NCBI RefSeq assembly: GCF_024807945.1
Contig: NZ_JANUFD010000006.1
Location: 62,001-126,000, forward strand
Source of the DNA: Pseudomonas sp. JUb42
GTDB taxonomy: Bacteria > Pseudomonadota > Gammaproteobacteria > Pseudomonadales > Pseudomonadaceae
Reading direction: 5' to 3'
Length of the DNA stretch: 64,000 nucleotides
Shown here: positions 1-7,743 of the stretch, piece after piece
How the letters are laid out: each line of letters begins with the position of its first letter
How positions within the stretch are numbered: the stretch's first letter is position 1
Notes under the pieces: model-generated
Told to the model about the DNA's origin: nothing
What the model saw: the letters and a program-made list of their open reading frames with translations, nothing else
Databases searched by the model: none
Program-made: the position numbers and the translations under genes

Positions 1-1
1 T

Positions 2-109
2 ATGAAAAACAGCGGTTATGGCCGGTTCGATGGCAGTGCCGTGATCGATGAATTCACTGAAGTGAAATGGGTCACCGTAGAGCCATCTGATCAGCCGTAT
101 CCGTTCTAA
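2..109 (+). CDS. Aldehyde dehydrogenase, C-terminal end (partial)
   Basis: Only the last 35 codons lie in the window; the gene runs in from the left. The visible peptide has an SGYGRFDGSAVIDEFTEVKW-like ending and closes with QPYPF and a TAA stop. This matches the C-terminus of NAD(P)-dependent aldehyde dehydrogenases of the vanillin/benzaldehyde type, where the segment forms part of the oligomerisation region. The catalytic Cys and Glu are outside the window, so substrate cannot be judged. It lies tail-to-tail with the LacI-type regulator. Confidence 0.75.
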   Translation: MKNSGYGRFDGSAVIDEFTEVKWVTVEPSDQPYPF

Positions 110-188
110 GGCATCAGATTGGAGAGCTACCGACGAAGCGTGCGGGCATGATCGTCGGTAGCCCCTTGATCTCTTTTGCATTTACCCG

Positions 189-1214
189 CTACAGCGTACT
201 TCCTCTGACGACGATGTCATATCCGACATCGATTACCTTGCGTTCCTCCGAGGCACCATTACATCTGGCCATGATCAGTTGGGCAGCCTGCTGACCGATG
301 AGATCGCCAGGGGTATGTACTGTCGTCAGCCCCGGGGACAGCTCTGCGGCAATTTCGTAGTCCCCGTATCCGACAACTGAGAGTCGCTCTGGAACATTCC
401 ATCCTCTTCGCATGCATTCGAACATTACGCCTGCTGCAAGCACGTCGGTGAAGCAGAACACGCCTTCGAGCTGAGGTTCGATTTCAAGAAGTTTCTCCAG
501 AGCGAGCTTGCCGCCCCCAAAGCCAGACCAGCCGGGTACTGTAGCCACCAGGTCTGTACGTAGTCCGGCGTTCGACAACGCCTGGAGAAAGCCGTCAAGG
601 CGTTCCTGAAATCGCTTTTCACCCTGGGTTTCGTAACCGGCGACGCCAATTCTGGTCAGCCCTTTGTCGACAAGGATCTGCGTAGCTTCGCGTGCGGCAT
701 CCTGGGTCGAGAAGCCGACCCCGATATCAATGAACGGGCCGGACAGATTCCATGTCTCGACGATCGGAATATCGCATTGCTGCAAGAGTTCGCGAGTCTG
801 CTGGTCGCGATCAACCCCGGTCAGGACTATGCCATCCACACGTCGACCGATCAGTGCTCGTACCGCCTCGTACTCGCGCGCGACCGATTCCACTACGGTG
901 ACGATCAGATGGTATCCGTGTTTTTCCAGTTCATGCTCAAGGCCCATGATCATGCCGGCAAAGTTGGAGTTTCGGATTGAAGGGGTAATGGCGGCAATAA
1001 TCTTGGTACGGCCGGAAGACAAATTCACTGCCAGCAGGTTGGGTACATAGTTCAGGGCCTGCGCGACCTCTAGTACCCGCTGCCTGGTGGTGGCTATGAC
1101 TTTCTCCGGATATTTGAACGTGTTGGAGACTGTCATCGGGGACACACCCGCTTCCCGGGCAACATCCCTGATGCCAATAGTCGGAGCTTTGGCCCGGGTA
1201 GGTTTTTTGATCAT
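189..1214 (-). CDS. LacI-family transcriptional regulator
   Basis: A DNA-binding repressor of about 341 residues. The N-terminal HTH is seen in IRDVAREAGVSPMTVSNTF (about residues 13-32), followed by the LacI hinge region (ALNYVPNLLAVNLSSGRTK). The rest matches the periplasmic-binding-protein-like ligand domain (GIVLTGVDRD, then SVVGYGDYEIAAELSPGLTTV near the end). I chose ATG at 1214; an in-frame GTG at 1223 is possible, and neither has a strong ribosome site. It is divergent from the DUF1028-ABC operon, and three near-identical palindromes lie between them. It probably represses itself and that operon. The ligand is unknown, perhaps the transported compound. Confidence 0.93.
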   Translation of the reverse strand: MIKKPTRAKAPTIGIRDVAREAGVSPMTVSNTFKYPEKVIATTRQRVLEVAQALNYVPNLLAVNLSSGRTKIIAAITPSIRNSNFAGMIMGLEHELEKHGYHLIVTVVESVAREYEAVRALIGRRVDGIVLTGVDRDQQTRELLQQCDIPIVETWNLSGPFIDIGVGFSTQDAAREATQILVDKGLTRIGVAGYETQGEKRFQERLDGFLQALSNAGLRTDLVATVPGWSGFGGGKLALEKLLEIEPQLEGVFCFTDVLAAGVMFECMRRGWNVPERLSVVGYGDYEIAAELSPGLTTVHTPGDLIGQQAAQLIMARCNGASEERKVIDVGYDIVVRGSTL

Positions 1215-1313
1215 ATGCCTCACTCAGTACCGTTACGCTGAAGGTTTTATTATGTTCCCGAGGCTGTCGATGCCGAGTAGCACCTAGCGGATCCGGGGTC
1301 TTGATTTGTGAGA

Positions 1314-1327
1314 TTTTACCGGTACAA
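1314..1327. promoter_or_regulatory. LacI-type operator candidate, regulator-proximal
   Basis: TTTTACCGGTACAA differs by one base from the TTGTACCGGTACAA found at 1546. It lies about 100 bp upstream of the regulator start, so it could mediate autoregulation. Function is inferred from the repeated motif. Confidence 0.6.
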
Positions 1328-1545
1328 AACTAATAATCAATGAGTGGTAAAGAAAAGACCTGGTCTTGGGGCAGCGCAGCGGGATGAGTGGATCAGGTAT
1401 TGAAATTGCAGCCTGTCATCCATTGATTGCAGCAGCATGCCGATGCGGTTGTCGCTGAATTGCCGACATGCGCCGGGATATTGTGTCGAATCGTGAGAGC
1501 CCTCGGGCGAAAAAAATGCAGTTGACGAACAAAATTTTTAAGCTA

Positions 1546-1559
1546 TTGTACCGGTACAA
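1546..1559. promoter_or_regulatory. LacI-type operator candidate, middle
   Basis: TTGTACCGGTACAA is a perfect 14-bp palindrome with the central CG typical of LacI/GalR-family operators. Its centre is about 232 bp from the left copy and 228 bp from the right copy, which would allow DNA looping. Confidence 0.7.
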
Positions 1560-1771
1560 CTCGCCTGATTGCTGGAGAAATGTCCTGCCGTGTCAGTGCG
1601 ACGTTGTGCGTTTGAAGGCTGATTTAATCAGCTTGGGGTGGCGCTTGTGTTTGATGTCCGCAGCAAGGGGAGAGCGAGTGTCGCGATGCGAGCTTGTGCA
1701 CTCAGTTATGGCTCACTGCACCGCGCCGCACCTGTTCAGACCGGCTTCGTAGTCGGTGTAAAACAATCGGT

Positions 1772-1789
1772 AATTGTACCGGTACAATT
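1772..1789. promoter_or_regulatory. LacI-type operator candidate, operon-proximal
   Basis: AATTGTACCGGTACAATT is a perfect 18-bp palindrome ending about 23 bp before the chosen start of the DUF1028 gene. A repressor bound here would block transcription or initiation of the downstream operon. It is the longest of the three copies. Confidence 0.75.
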
Positions 1790-1812
1790 GATTTTTGATG
1801 GAGAAGAAAGGA

Positions 1813-2490
1813 ATGACATTTTCGATAGCGGCTCGTGACCCAGCTACTGGCATGTTCGGCATTGCAATCGCTACCTCTGCCGTTGCAGTCGGTAATCGCT
1901 GCCCCTGGGTCAAAGCTGGTGTTGGCGCGGTAACCACGCAGCATCGCACCGACACAAGGTCCGGCCCGGTAGGCATCGATTTGCTGACCCTGGGGCTGTC
2001 AGCCCAGGAGGTGGTCAACGTTCTGGCCGCCAGCAATGACTTTCCTCAAGAGCGTCAATTTGCTGCTGTTGACCGCGAAGGCAGGACGGCGTTTTACAAC
2101 GGCCCGGAAATCGAATGCATCAACTCGGGCTTTAGCGGTTATCAGTGTGTATCCACCGGCAACTTCATCGCTAATACAGAAGTGCCCTATCACATGGTGA
2201 AAGCCTACGAGGCTAATCTGGATATGCCTTTTGCAGAACGTCTGCTCAGCGCTGTAGATGCCGGCCTGGCCGCTGGCGGTGAAACCAAACCTATCATGTC
2301 GGCCGCCCTGCTTATCACCGATCGTAACTCCTGGCCTTTGGTTGATCTACGCATCGACTGGAAAGAAAACCCGCTTGATGAGCTTCGTGCGTTGTGGAAT
2401 TTCTACATGCCGCACCAAGAGCGCTTCATTAAACAAGTATTGACTCCCGCCGCACTTACATTGCTCAGTGACTCTCCTATGAATGTCTGA
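1813..2490 (+). CDS. DUF1028 family protein (Ntn-hydrolase-like)
   Basis: A protein of 225 residues matching DUF1028, which has an Ntn-hydrolase-like fold and no firm biochemical function. Visible family features are the start MTFSIAARDPATGMFGIA, then ATSAVAVGNRCPWVKAG and VGAVTTQ. I chose ATG at 1813 because homologues start at this residue and GAAAGGA precedes it; an in-frame start at 1795 is less likely. Thr2 would become the N-terminal nucleophile if Met is removed, which is inference. It is the first gene of an operon with a polyamine-type ABC importer, so it may hydrolyse the imported compound. Confidence 0.85.
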   Translation: MTFSIAARDPATGMFGIAIATSAVAVGNRCPWVKAGVGAVTTQHRTDTRSGPVGIDLLTLGLSAQEVVNVLAASNDFPQERQFAAVDREGRTAFYNGPEIECINSGFSGYQCVSTGNFIANTEVPYHMVKAYEANLDMPFAERLLSAVDAGLAAGGETKPIMSAALLITDRNSWPLVDLRIDWKENPLDELRALWNFYMPHQERFIKQVLTPAALTLLSDSPMNV

Positions 2491-2597
2491 TCTGCTGTAA
2501 TTCTTCGTTTGCCAAAGTAAAGCCAGTATCGCCAAAGAAAGTGGGCGTGTGAAAGCTCGCCCGCTGTTCCCTCATCCCCCGAAGAAGGTAATTGATT

Positions 2598-3626
2598 ATG
2601 CGATTTACTACTCTCGCGTCGGTGCTTGCCACTGGCATGGTAGCCTTTATGCCAATCGCCCATGCGCAGGAAACTTTGGTCATCAATTCATGGGGTGGCA
2701 CCTATGAAAAACTTCAAAAAGAGTTAGTCTTCGAACCTTTCGAAAAAGCCAACAATGTAAAAATTCAAGTAGCCACTGTTTATTCAGCCGACATGCTGGC
2801 GCAACTTCGCGCACAAAAGAACAGCCCTCAATACGATGTTGTGCAGTTCTCGGGCGGGCAAGAGGTTGTCGCTGCAAAGGAAGGCTTGTTAGCCCCGATT
2901 CACCTGCAGGACTTGCCAAACGCCAAAAACCTTTATCCATTTGCCGTTAAAGGCCTGGAGCGAGGCGAGGGGCCTGTTGATCTGGTCACCACCATTGGGC
3001 TTCTGTACAACGAAAAAACGGCACCCAAGGTGCCGACCTCTTGGAAAGATCTCTGGGACAAGTCCTACGGCGATCACCTGGTGCTGACTGACCTTTCCAA
3101 TTCCTACGGCCTGCTCTCATTGTTGATGATGAATAAGGTATGGGGTGGAACGCTGGAAAACACAAAACCGGGACTGGATAAAGCCGGGGAACTGCTGAGT
3201 CGCTCGGTGATTATCAATTCATCTCCTGAAGTGCAACAGAACTTCGCACAAAACGATGCGTGGCTCGCACCGTTCTCGCAAGATTATGCCTATGTGATTC
3301 GCAAAAGTGGTCAGCCGGTAAAGTTTGTCGTTCCTGAAGAGGGCGCCCCTGCAGTGTTCTTCACCGCGAACCTTGTTGCCGGGCGGCCAAACCAGGCACT
3401 CGCCAAAAAGCTGATCGACTACCTGCTGTCTCCCGAGGTGCAAGCCGCGTTCGCCCGAGAAATGCGTTACTCGCCTACCAACAATAAAGCAGTACTCGAC
3501 GCAGACGTCTCCAAAGAAGTCGTTTATGGAGAGGCGGTCAATTCGCTGGTTCGTTTTGATCCTGCAACGGTGGATGCCATTCGCAACCCGCTGATTGAAA
3601 GCTGGAAGAAATTGATCGCACGCTGA
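2598..3626 (+). CDS. ABC transporter substrate-binding protein (spermidine/putrescine type)
   Basis: A periplasmic solute-binding protein of 342 residues, PotD/SBP_bac_8-like. It starts with a clear Sec signal peptide (MRFTTLASVLATGMVAF, then AHAQ as cleavage site). The mature N-terminus TLVINSWGGTYEKLQKEL is typical of the family. ATG at 2598 follows GAAGAAGGT at good spacing; a TTG two codons upstream is less likely. It precedes two permeases and an ATPase, giving a complete importer. The ligand cannot be read from sequence; the family takes up polyamines and other small cations or amino-acid derivatives. Confidence 0.93.
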   Translation: MRFTTLASVLATGMVAFMPIAHAQETLVINSWGGTYEKLQKELVFEPFEKANNVKIQVATVYSADMLAQLRAQKNSPQYDVVQFSGGQEVVAAKEGLLAPIHLQDLPNAKNLYPFAVKGLERGEGPVDLVTTIGLLYNEKTAPKVPTSWKDLWDKSYGDHLVLTDLSNSYGLLSLLMMNKVWGGTLENTKPGLDKAGELLSRSVIINSSPEVQQNFAQNDAWLAPFSQDYAYVIRKSGQPVKFVVPEEGAPAVFFTANLVAGRPNQALAKKLIDYLLSPEVQAAFAREMRYSPTNNKAVLDADVSKEVVYGEAVNSLVRFDPATVDAIRNPLIESWKKLIAR

Positions 3627-3652
3627 TCGTGTCAAATTAAAGGGGGATACTG

Positions 3653-4477
3653 ATGAACTTGCTCCGCCACGATCTGAGCATTGCCGCACCTGGAATGGTA
3701 TTGATTGTTATCGGGTTTCTAATTCCTGTGACGGGAATATTATTGCTCGGTATATGCGATAACGATGATCATTTAACCACCCTGTATATCGCAAGGTTCT
3801 TTGCGGACCCATTTTATCTGGGGATCGCCTGGCGAACAGTAAAGCTGTCATTTGTTATAACAGCGATTTGTATCGCCGCCGGTTTTCCTCTTGCCTACAT
3901 CATGGCTCGCAGTACGGCGAAGCTGAGACTGTGGCTACTGATCAGCATTACCTTGCCGCTGATGACCAGCGTAGTCGTGCGCACCTTCAGTTGGATGGTT
4001 GTTCTTGGACGTGGCGGGCTGGTTCCGGAATTGATGCATATGCTCGGGCTGGTAAACCGCAATTACAGCTTGATGCAAACGGAAGCAGCGATCGTCATCG
4101 GCATGGTGCAGGTTCTGTTTCCGTTCATGGTGTTATCGATCCTCGGCGTTGTCGTAAAAATTGATCTCCGCCTGGAAGAGGCCGCGCGGGTAATGGGCTG
4201 CAGCTATATGCAGACGTTACGCAAAGTGGTTTTGCCCCTGGCCATGCCAGGCGTTATTGCCGGGTCGTTGTTGGTGTTCACCCTATCTGCCAGCTATTTC
4301 ATCACGCCCAGTCTGCTAGGCGGTGCGCGGCTCCCCGTGCTGGCGAGCTCTATTTATGAAGCGGCAAGCAAAACACTCGAATGGAATTTCGCGGCAGCGC
4401 AATCGATCGTTCTGTTGTTGGGGGTGTTGGTGCTGCTCATCCCTTACGCTCGTCTGGCGAGGAAAACCAATGGTTAG
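3653..4477 (+). CDS. ABC transporter permease (PotB-like)
   Basis: An inner-membrane permease of 274 residues with about six hydrophobic segments, the first near residues 11-33. The cytoplasmic EAA loop that contacts the ATPase is seen as EEAARVMGCSYMQTLRKVVL followed by PLAMPG. ATG at 3653 follows AAAGGGGGAT. Its last codons overlap the next permease gene by eight bases (ATGGTTAG), indicating translational coupling. It pairs with the PotC-like protein to form the membrane channel of the importer. Confidence 0.92.
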   Translation: MNLLRHDLSIAAPGMVLIVIGFLIPVTGILLLGICDNDDHLTTLYIARFFADPFYLGIAWRTVKLSFVITAICIAAGFPLAYIMARSTAKLRLWLLISITLPLMTSVVVRTFSWMVVLGRGGLVPELMHMLGLVNRNYSLMQTEAAIVIGMVQVLFPFMVLSILGVVVKIDLRLEEAARVMGCSYMQTLRKVVLPLAMPGVIAGSLLVFTLSASYFITPSLLGGARLPVLASSIYEAASKTLEWNFAAAQSIVLLLGVLVLLIPYARLARKTNG

Positions 4478-5270
4478 GGGTGTGCCGTTGTCGGCCAAAT
4501 ACATCGCAATACTCTACATCGTCGCGGTATTACTTTTTGTGCTTGGTCCTTTGGTCATAGTCGCAGGCGTGTCGTTTACCGGTGGAGACTACATCACGTT
4601 TCCGCCTCAAGGCCTGAGTCTGCGCTGGTACGAAACCGTGGTGGCGTCGCCCATTTATCTGGACGCCGCCCTGACGAGCTTGAAACTCGCGGTGCTTGTA
4701 ACCGTAGCCGCCACCGTACTCGGGACAGCCATAGCGATAGTGTTACATCGCGGCAACATTCCCGGGACGGGCGTAGTTGCTGCGTTATTCATGGCGCCTC
4801 TGGTATTGCCCACCATCATCTTTGCCCTTGGCCTGCTGATTTTCTGGAGCGCCCATATCGGGCGAACTTCGCTGACCACCCTGTGGTTGGGGCACACCAT
4901 TGTCGCGATTCCTTACGTGATCCGCACGACGCTCGCGGTACTGGCGACGTCTGATAAATACCTGGAAGAGGCTGGGCGCACCCTCGGCGCAGGTCCCTGG
5001 AAAACCGTGTTTTACGTGATTCTGCCGCAGGCCGCTTCAGGCATTGCCGCAGGGGCGTTCTTCGCTTTCAACATCTCATTTGATGAGGCAATCCTCTCAC
5101 TTTTCCTTCGGTCCCCAGACATCATGACGCTTCCAATTCAAATTTATACCCAGCTTGAGTTCAGCCCCGATCCTTCTATTGCAGCCGCCTCGACTCTGAT
5201 GATTGCGCTGACGATTTTGCTCATTGCGGTGATTGATCGACTGCTTGGTATTCAACGAGTGGCGGGGTAA
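4470..5270 (+). CDS. ABC transporter permease (PotC-like)
   Basis: The second inner-membrane permease, 266 residues. The EAA motif reads EEAGRTLGAGPWKTVFYVIL followed by PQAASG. The frame is open further upstream, but ATG at 4470 gives the expected start before the first hydrophobic segment (YIAILYIVAVLLFVLG). It also overlaps the upstream stop by eight bases, with GAGGAAAA ahead of it. It forms a heterodimer with the preceding permease. Confidence 0.92.
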   Translation: MVRGVPLSAKYIAILYIVAVLLFVLGPLVIVAGVSFTGGDYITFPPQGLSLRWYETVVASPIYLDAALTSLKLAVLVTVAATVLGTAIAIVLHRGNIPGTGVVAALFMAPLVLPTIIFALGLLIFWSAHIGRTSLTTLWLGHTIVAIPYVIRTTLAVLATSDKYLEEAGRTLGAGPWKTVFYVILPQAASGIAAGAFFAFNISFDEAILSLFLRSPDIMTLPIQIYTQLEFSPDPSIAAASTLMIALTILLIAVIDRLLGIQRVAG

Positions 5271-5274
5271 TAAA

Positions 5275-6324
5275 ATGGCAGCTGTGATTCTCGATAATGT
5301 ATCCAAATCCTTTAACAGCGTAGAGGTCATAAAGGGAATTTCCTTGTCGATTGAGAAAGGGGAGTTCGTCAGCCTGCTTGGCCCAAGTGGGTGTGGCAAG
5401 ACCACTCTGTTGCGCATGATTGCGGGGCTTGAATCGGCCTCATCCGGGTCTATTCATATAGGCGGCAAAGACTCAACTGCGTTGCCACCTGAGCAGCGCG
5501 ATATTGCCATGGTGTTTCAATCCTACGCGCTATTCCCCCACCTGACAGTGCTGGATAACGTGCTGTTCCCGTTGCGTATGCGCAAGCTTGGGAGCGCCAG
5601 TGAGCAGTTGGATCGTGCTCATTCAGTGCTGCAACTCGTGCAGTTGTCACACTTGGCCAAACGCCGCCCCAAGGAGCTTTCCGGTGGGCAGCAGCAGCGA
5701 GTGGCCATCGCCCGGGCGGTGGTGTCTGCCCCGCAAGTACTACTGTTGGACGAACCCCTCTCGAATCTGGATGCGCGCTTGCGCGAAAGCATGCAAGAGG
5801 AATTGATTCAGCTTCACCGTGCAACGGGTCTGACAACTGTATTCGTCACCCATGACCAGGAGGAAGCGCTGAGTCTCTCCGATAGGGTCATCCTGCTTAA
5901 TAGCGGCAAGATTGAGCAAGCCGGGCCACCGGCTGAGTTGTACTCACAGCCCGGAACCCGATTCACCGCTTCATTCATGGGTTCAACGAACCTATTGGAT
6001 GTTCGGCTTGAAGGCAGAAGTAGTGGTACGCGCGCGTACTTGGGAGGAGGGCAGTCTCTGCTATTGGATGAAACATTACTGTCGGCGGATCAGGCCACCG
6101 TGATGTGCCGTCAGGAGGACATCCAGTTACACCCGTTTACGGCAAACAGCCCATTGGCAGGCTCTGTTGTAACGCGAATTTTTCTAGGTGCTCGCGTGCG
6201 TTACATCGTCGACATAGATGGGCAAAACATTCGATGCCTTGCACCAGCAGATCAGCTTTTTGCAGTTGGCGACAAGGTCGCCGTATCAATCCCGAACGAC
6301 AAGGCTCGGGTGCTCGTGGATTAA
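5275..6324 (+). CDS. ABC transporter ATP-binding protein (PotA-like)
   Basis: The cytoplasmic ATPase of the importer, 349 residues. It has Walker A GPSGCGKT (residues 36-43), the Q-loop FQSYALFP, signature LSGGQQQR (135-142), Walker B VLLLDE (155-160) and the switch His in FVTHDQEEA. The C-terminal 110 or so residues fit a TOBE-type regulatory domain. The start was placed at ATG 5275, four bases after the permease stop, because MAAVILDNVSKSF is the canonical beginning. All catalytic motifs are intact. Confidence 0.95.
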   Translation: MAAVILDNVSKSFNSVEVIKGISLSIEKGEFVSLLGPSGCGKTTLLRMIAGLESASSGSIHIGGKDSTALPPEQRDIAMVFQSYALFPHLTVLDNVLFPLRMRKLGSASEQLDRAHSVLQLVQLSHLAKRRPKELSGGQQQRVAIARAVVSAPQVLLLDEPLSNLDARLRESMQEELIQLHRATGLTTVFVTHDQEEALSLSDRVILLNSGKIEQAGPPAELYSQPGTRFTASFMGSTNLLDVRLEGRSSGTRAYLGGGQSLLLDETLLSADQATVMCRQEDIQLHPFTANSPLAGSVVTRIFLGARVRYIVDIDGQNIRCLAPADQLFAVGDKVAVSIPNDKARVLVD

Positions 6325-6351
6325 CTTCACTCTCGAAAAAAGGAAACTGAC

Positions 6352-6660
6352 ATGATTGGTCGCGTTTGGCGTGGATGGGCTAAAGCTGAAACTGCAGATG
6401 CTTATGAGCAACTGCTTACACAGCATACTCTGCCGACTCTGCACAGAATAGAAGGATACAAAGGTTCTTATTTCATGAGACGCACGCTCGACACTGCAGA
6501 AGTGGAGTTCGTCGAGATCACTTTCTGGGACTCGATGGAAACCATTATTGCGTTCGCCGGGGAGGACTGTACAAAAGCTGTGGTGCCGTTAGACACTCAG
6601 GCATTCTTGACTCGGTTCGATGATCGCTCTGCCCATTTCGAAGCTACTTGGTGCCCCTGA
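6352..6660 (+). CDS. Small ABM-like (dimeric alpha/beta barrel) protein
   Basis: A 102-residue protein resembling the antibiotic-biosynthesis-monooxygenase (ABM) fold. It starts with MIGRVWRGWAKAETADAYEQ, has a central GYKGSYFMRR strand and ends FEATWCP. Such proteins range from heme-degrading or quinol-modifying enzymes to non-catalytic folds, so the activity is open. It follows the ABC ATPase by 27 bp, with AAAAAAGGAAA before the ATG, and is probably the last operon gene. Confidence 0.75.
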   Translation: MIGRVWRGWAKAETADAYEQLLTQHTLPTLHRIEGYKGSYFMRRTLDTAEVEFVEITFWDSMETIIAFAGEDCTKAVVPLDTQAFLTRFDDRSAHFEATWCP

Positions 6661-6756
6661 TCCCTATTAATGGGTCGGCGCCTAGAGAGCTTAAGGCCTT
6701 GATGCCGGAAAGATCTTCTCCATGCGCCAGTCATGTGACGTTGCTTGTTTTCGCAG

Positions 6757-6775
6757 TGCGGAATATATTTCCGCA
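6757..6775. promoter_or_regulatory. Palindromic operator candidate upstream of iclR-type gene
   Basis: TGCGGAA-TATAT-TTCCGCA is a 19-bp palindrome with 7-bp arms, centred about 32 bp upstream of the IclR-family start. Its length and TTCCGC half sites resemble IclR-family operators. The likely role is autoregulation. This is motif-based inference. Confidence 0.65.
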
Positions 6776-6797
6776 TTGTGATTTTTGAGCACGGCAA

Positions 6798-7646
6798 ATG
6801 AAAAAAAAAGCAAAGCACCCGGATAACCAGCCCGGAGATCTTCCTATCCTCACAACACCTGTCGATTTGAACGTGTTGATGGACGACGAGGACAAGGATC
6901 GTAATTTCATCACTGCCCTGGCCAGGGGTATCGAAGTATTGCGCTGCTTCGGCCCTGGTTCAAATGTGCTCGGCAATCAGGAGCTGGCTGCCCGGACGGG
7001 GCTGCCCAAGCCGACCATCTCGCGGCTGACATATACCCTGAGCAAACTTGGCTGCTTGAAGGCCGTCCCACACTCATCCAAATATCAGCTCGACGTGGGT
7101 GTATTGGCCCTTGGCTATGGTCTGTTGTCCAATCTCTCCATTCGAGCGGTTGCCCATCCCCTGATGGAAGGGCTGGCCAATTACGCCGGTGCCGCCGTGG
7201 CAATGGCTGCACGGGATCGTATGCAAATGGTCTATCTGGATGTCGTACAGGGTGAGGCGAACCTGACGATGCGTCGCCAGATCGGTACTTACCTGCCGTT
7301 GCATTTGAGTTCAGTGGGGAGGGCGTGCCTGGCGGCAATGCCGGACAGCGAGCGCGACTTTATCCTGGACCATATCCGCGAGCGTAATACCTCGGACTGG
7401 CTCGGCATACGTCGTGGTCTTGAGCAATCATTCAAGGATTATGCGGACTACGGCTACTGCCTTTCGATCGGTGACTGGACCAAGGACGTGAACTCTGTTG
7501 CGGTGCCTCTGGTTCACAGTGAGTACGGCATCCTGGCGTTCAACTGCGGCGGCCCCAGTTTCATTCTCCCCAGGGAGAAGCTTGAGGAGGACATCGGGCC
7601 GCGGCTCAAGCACATGGTCAATAATATCGAGAGCGTCACTCGCTAA
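6798..7646 (+). CDS. IclR-family transcriptional regulator
   Basis: A 282-residue regulator. After a charged N-terminal tail, the winged HTH covers about residues 38-95 (ALARGIEVLRCFGPG, then NQELAARTGLPKPTISRLTY). The IclR effector domain follows (about 105-275; VAMAARDRMQMVYLDVV and GYCLSIGDWTKDVNSVAVPL). It may control the preceding transport operon or the aldehyde dehydrogenase side of the locus. The ribosome site is weak. The long N-terminal tail before the HTH is somewhat unusual, and an internal start is conceivable. Confidence 0.93.
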   Translation: MKKKAKHPDNQPGDLPILTTPVDLNVLMDDEDKDRNFITALARGIEVLRCFGPGSNVLGNQELAARTGLPKPTISRLTYTLSKLGCLKAVPHSSKYQLDVGVLALGYGLLSNLSIRAVAHPLMEGLANYAGAAVAMAARDRMQMVYLDVVQGEANLTMRRQIGTYLPLHLSSVGRACLAAMPDSERDFILDHIRERNTSDWLGIRRGLEQSFKDYADYGYCLSIGDWTKDVNSVAVPLVHSEYGILAFNCGGPSFILPREKLEEDIGPRLKHMVNNIESVTR

Positions 7647-7703
7647 GACGCGAGCGGCGCTTTCGCAACAGGGCAATCGATCCGGATTGCTCGCGGTGGG
7701 CCC

Positions 7704-7732
7704 GGCCTGCTCAGTATCCCTACTGGCAGGCC
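7704..7732. terminator. Hairpin between convergent genes
   Basis: GGCCTGC pairs with GCAGGCC, and inside it CAGTA pairs with TACTG around a TCCC loop, giving an almost continuous 12-bp stem. It sits between the convergent IclR gene and the cytochrome c gene. No T-run follows on either strand, so a bidirectional or factor-aided terminator is only inferred. Confidence 0.5.
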
Positions 7733-7743
7733 TATACCCTGGT

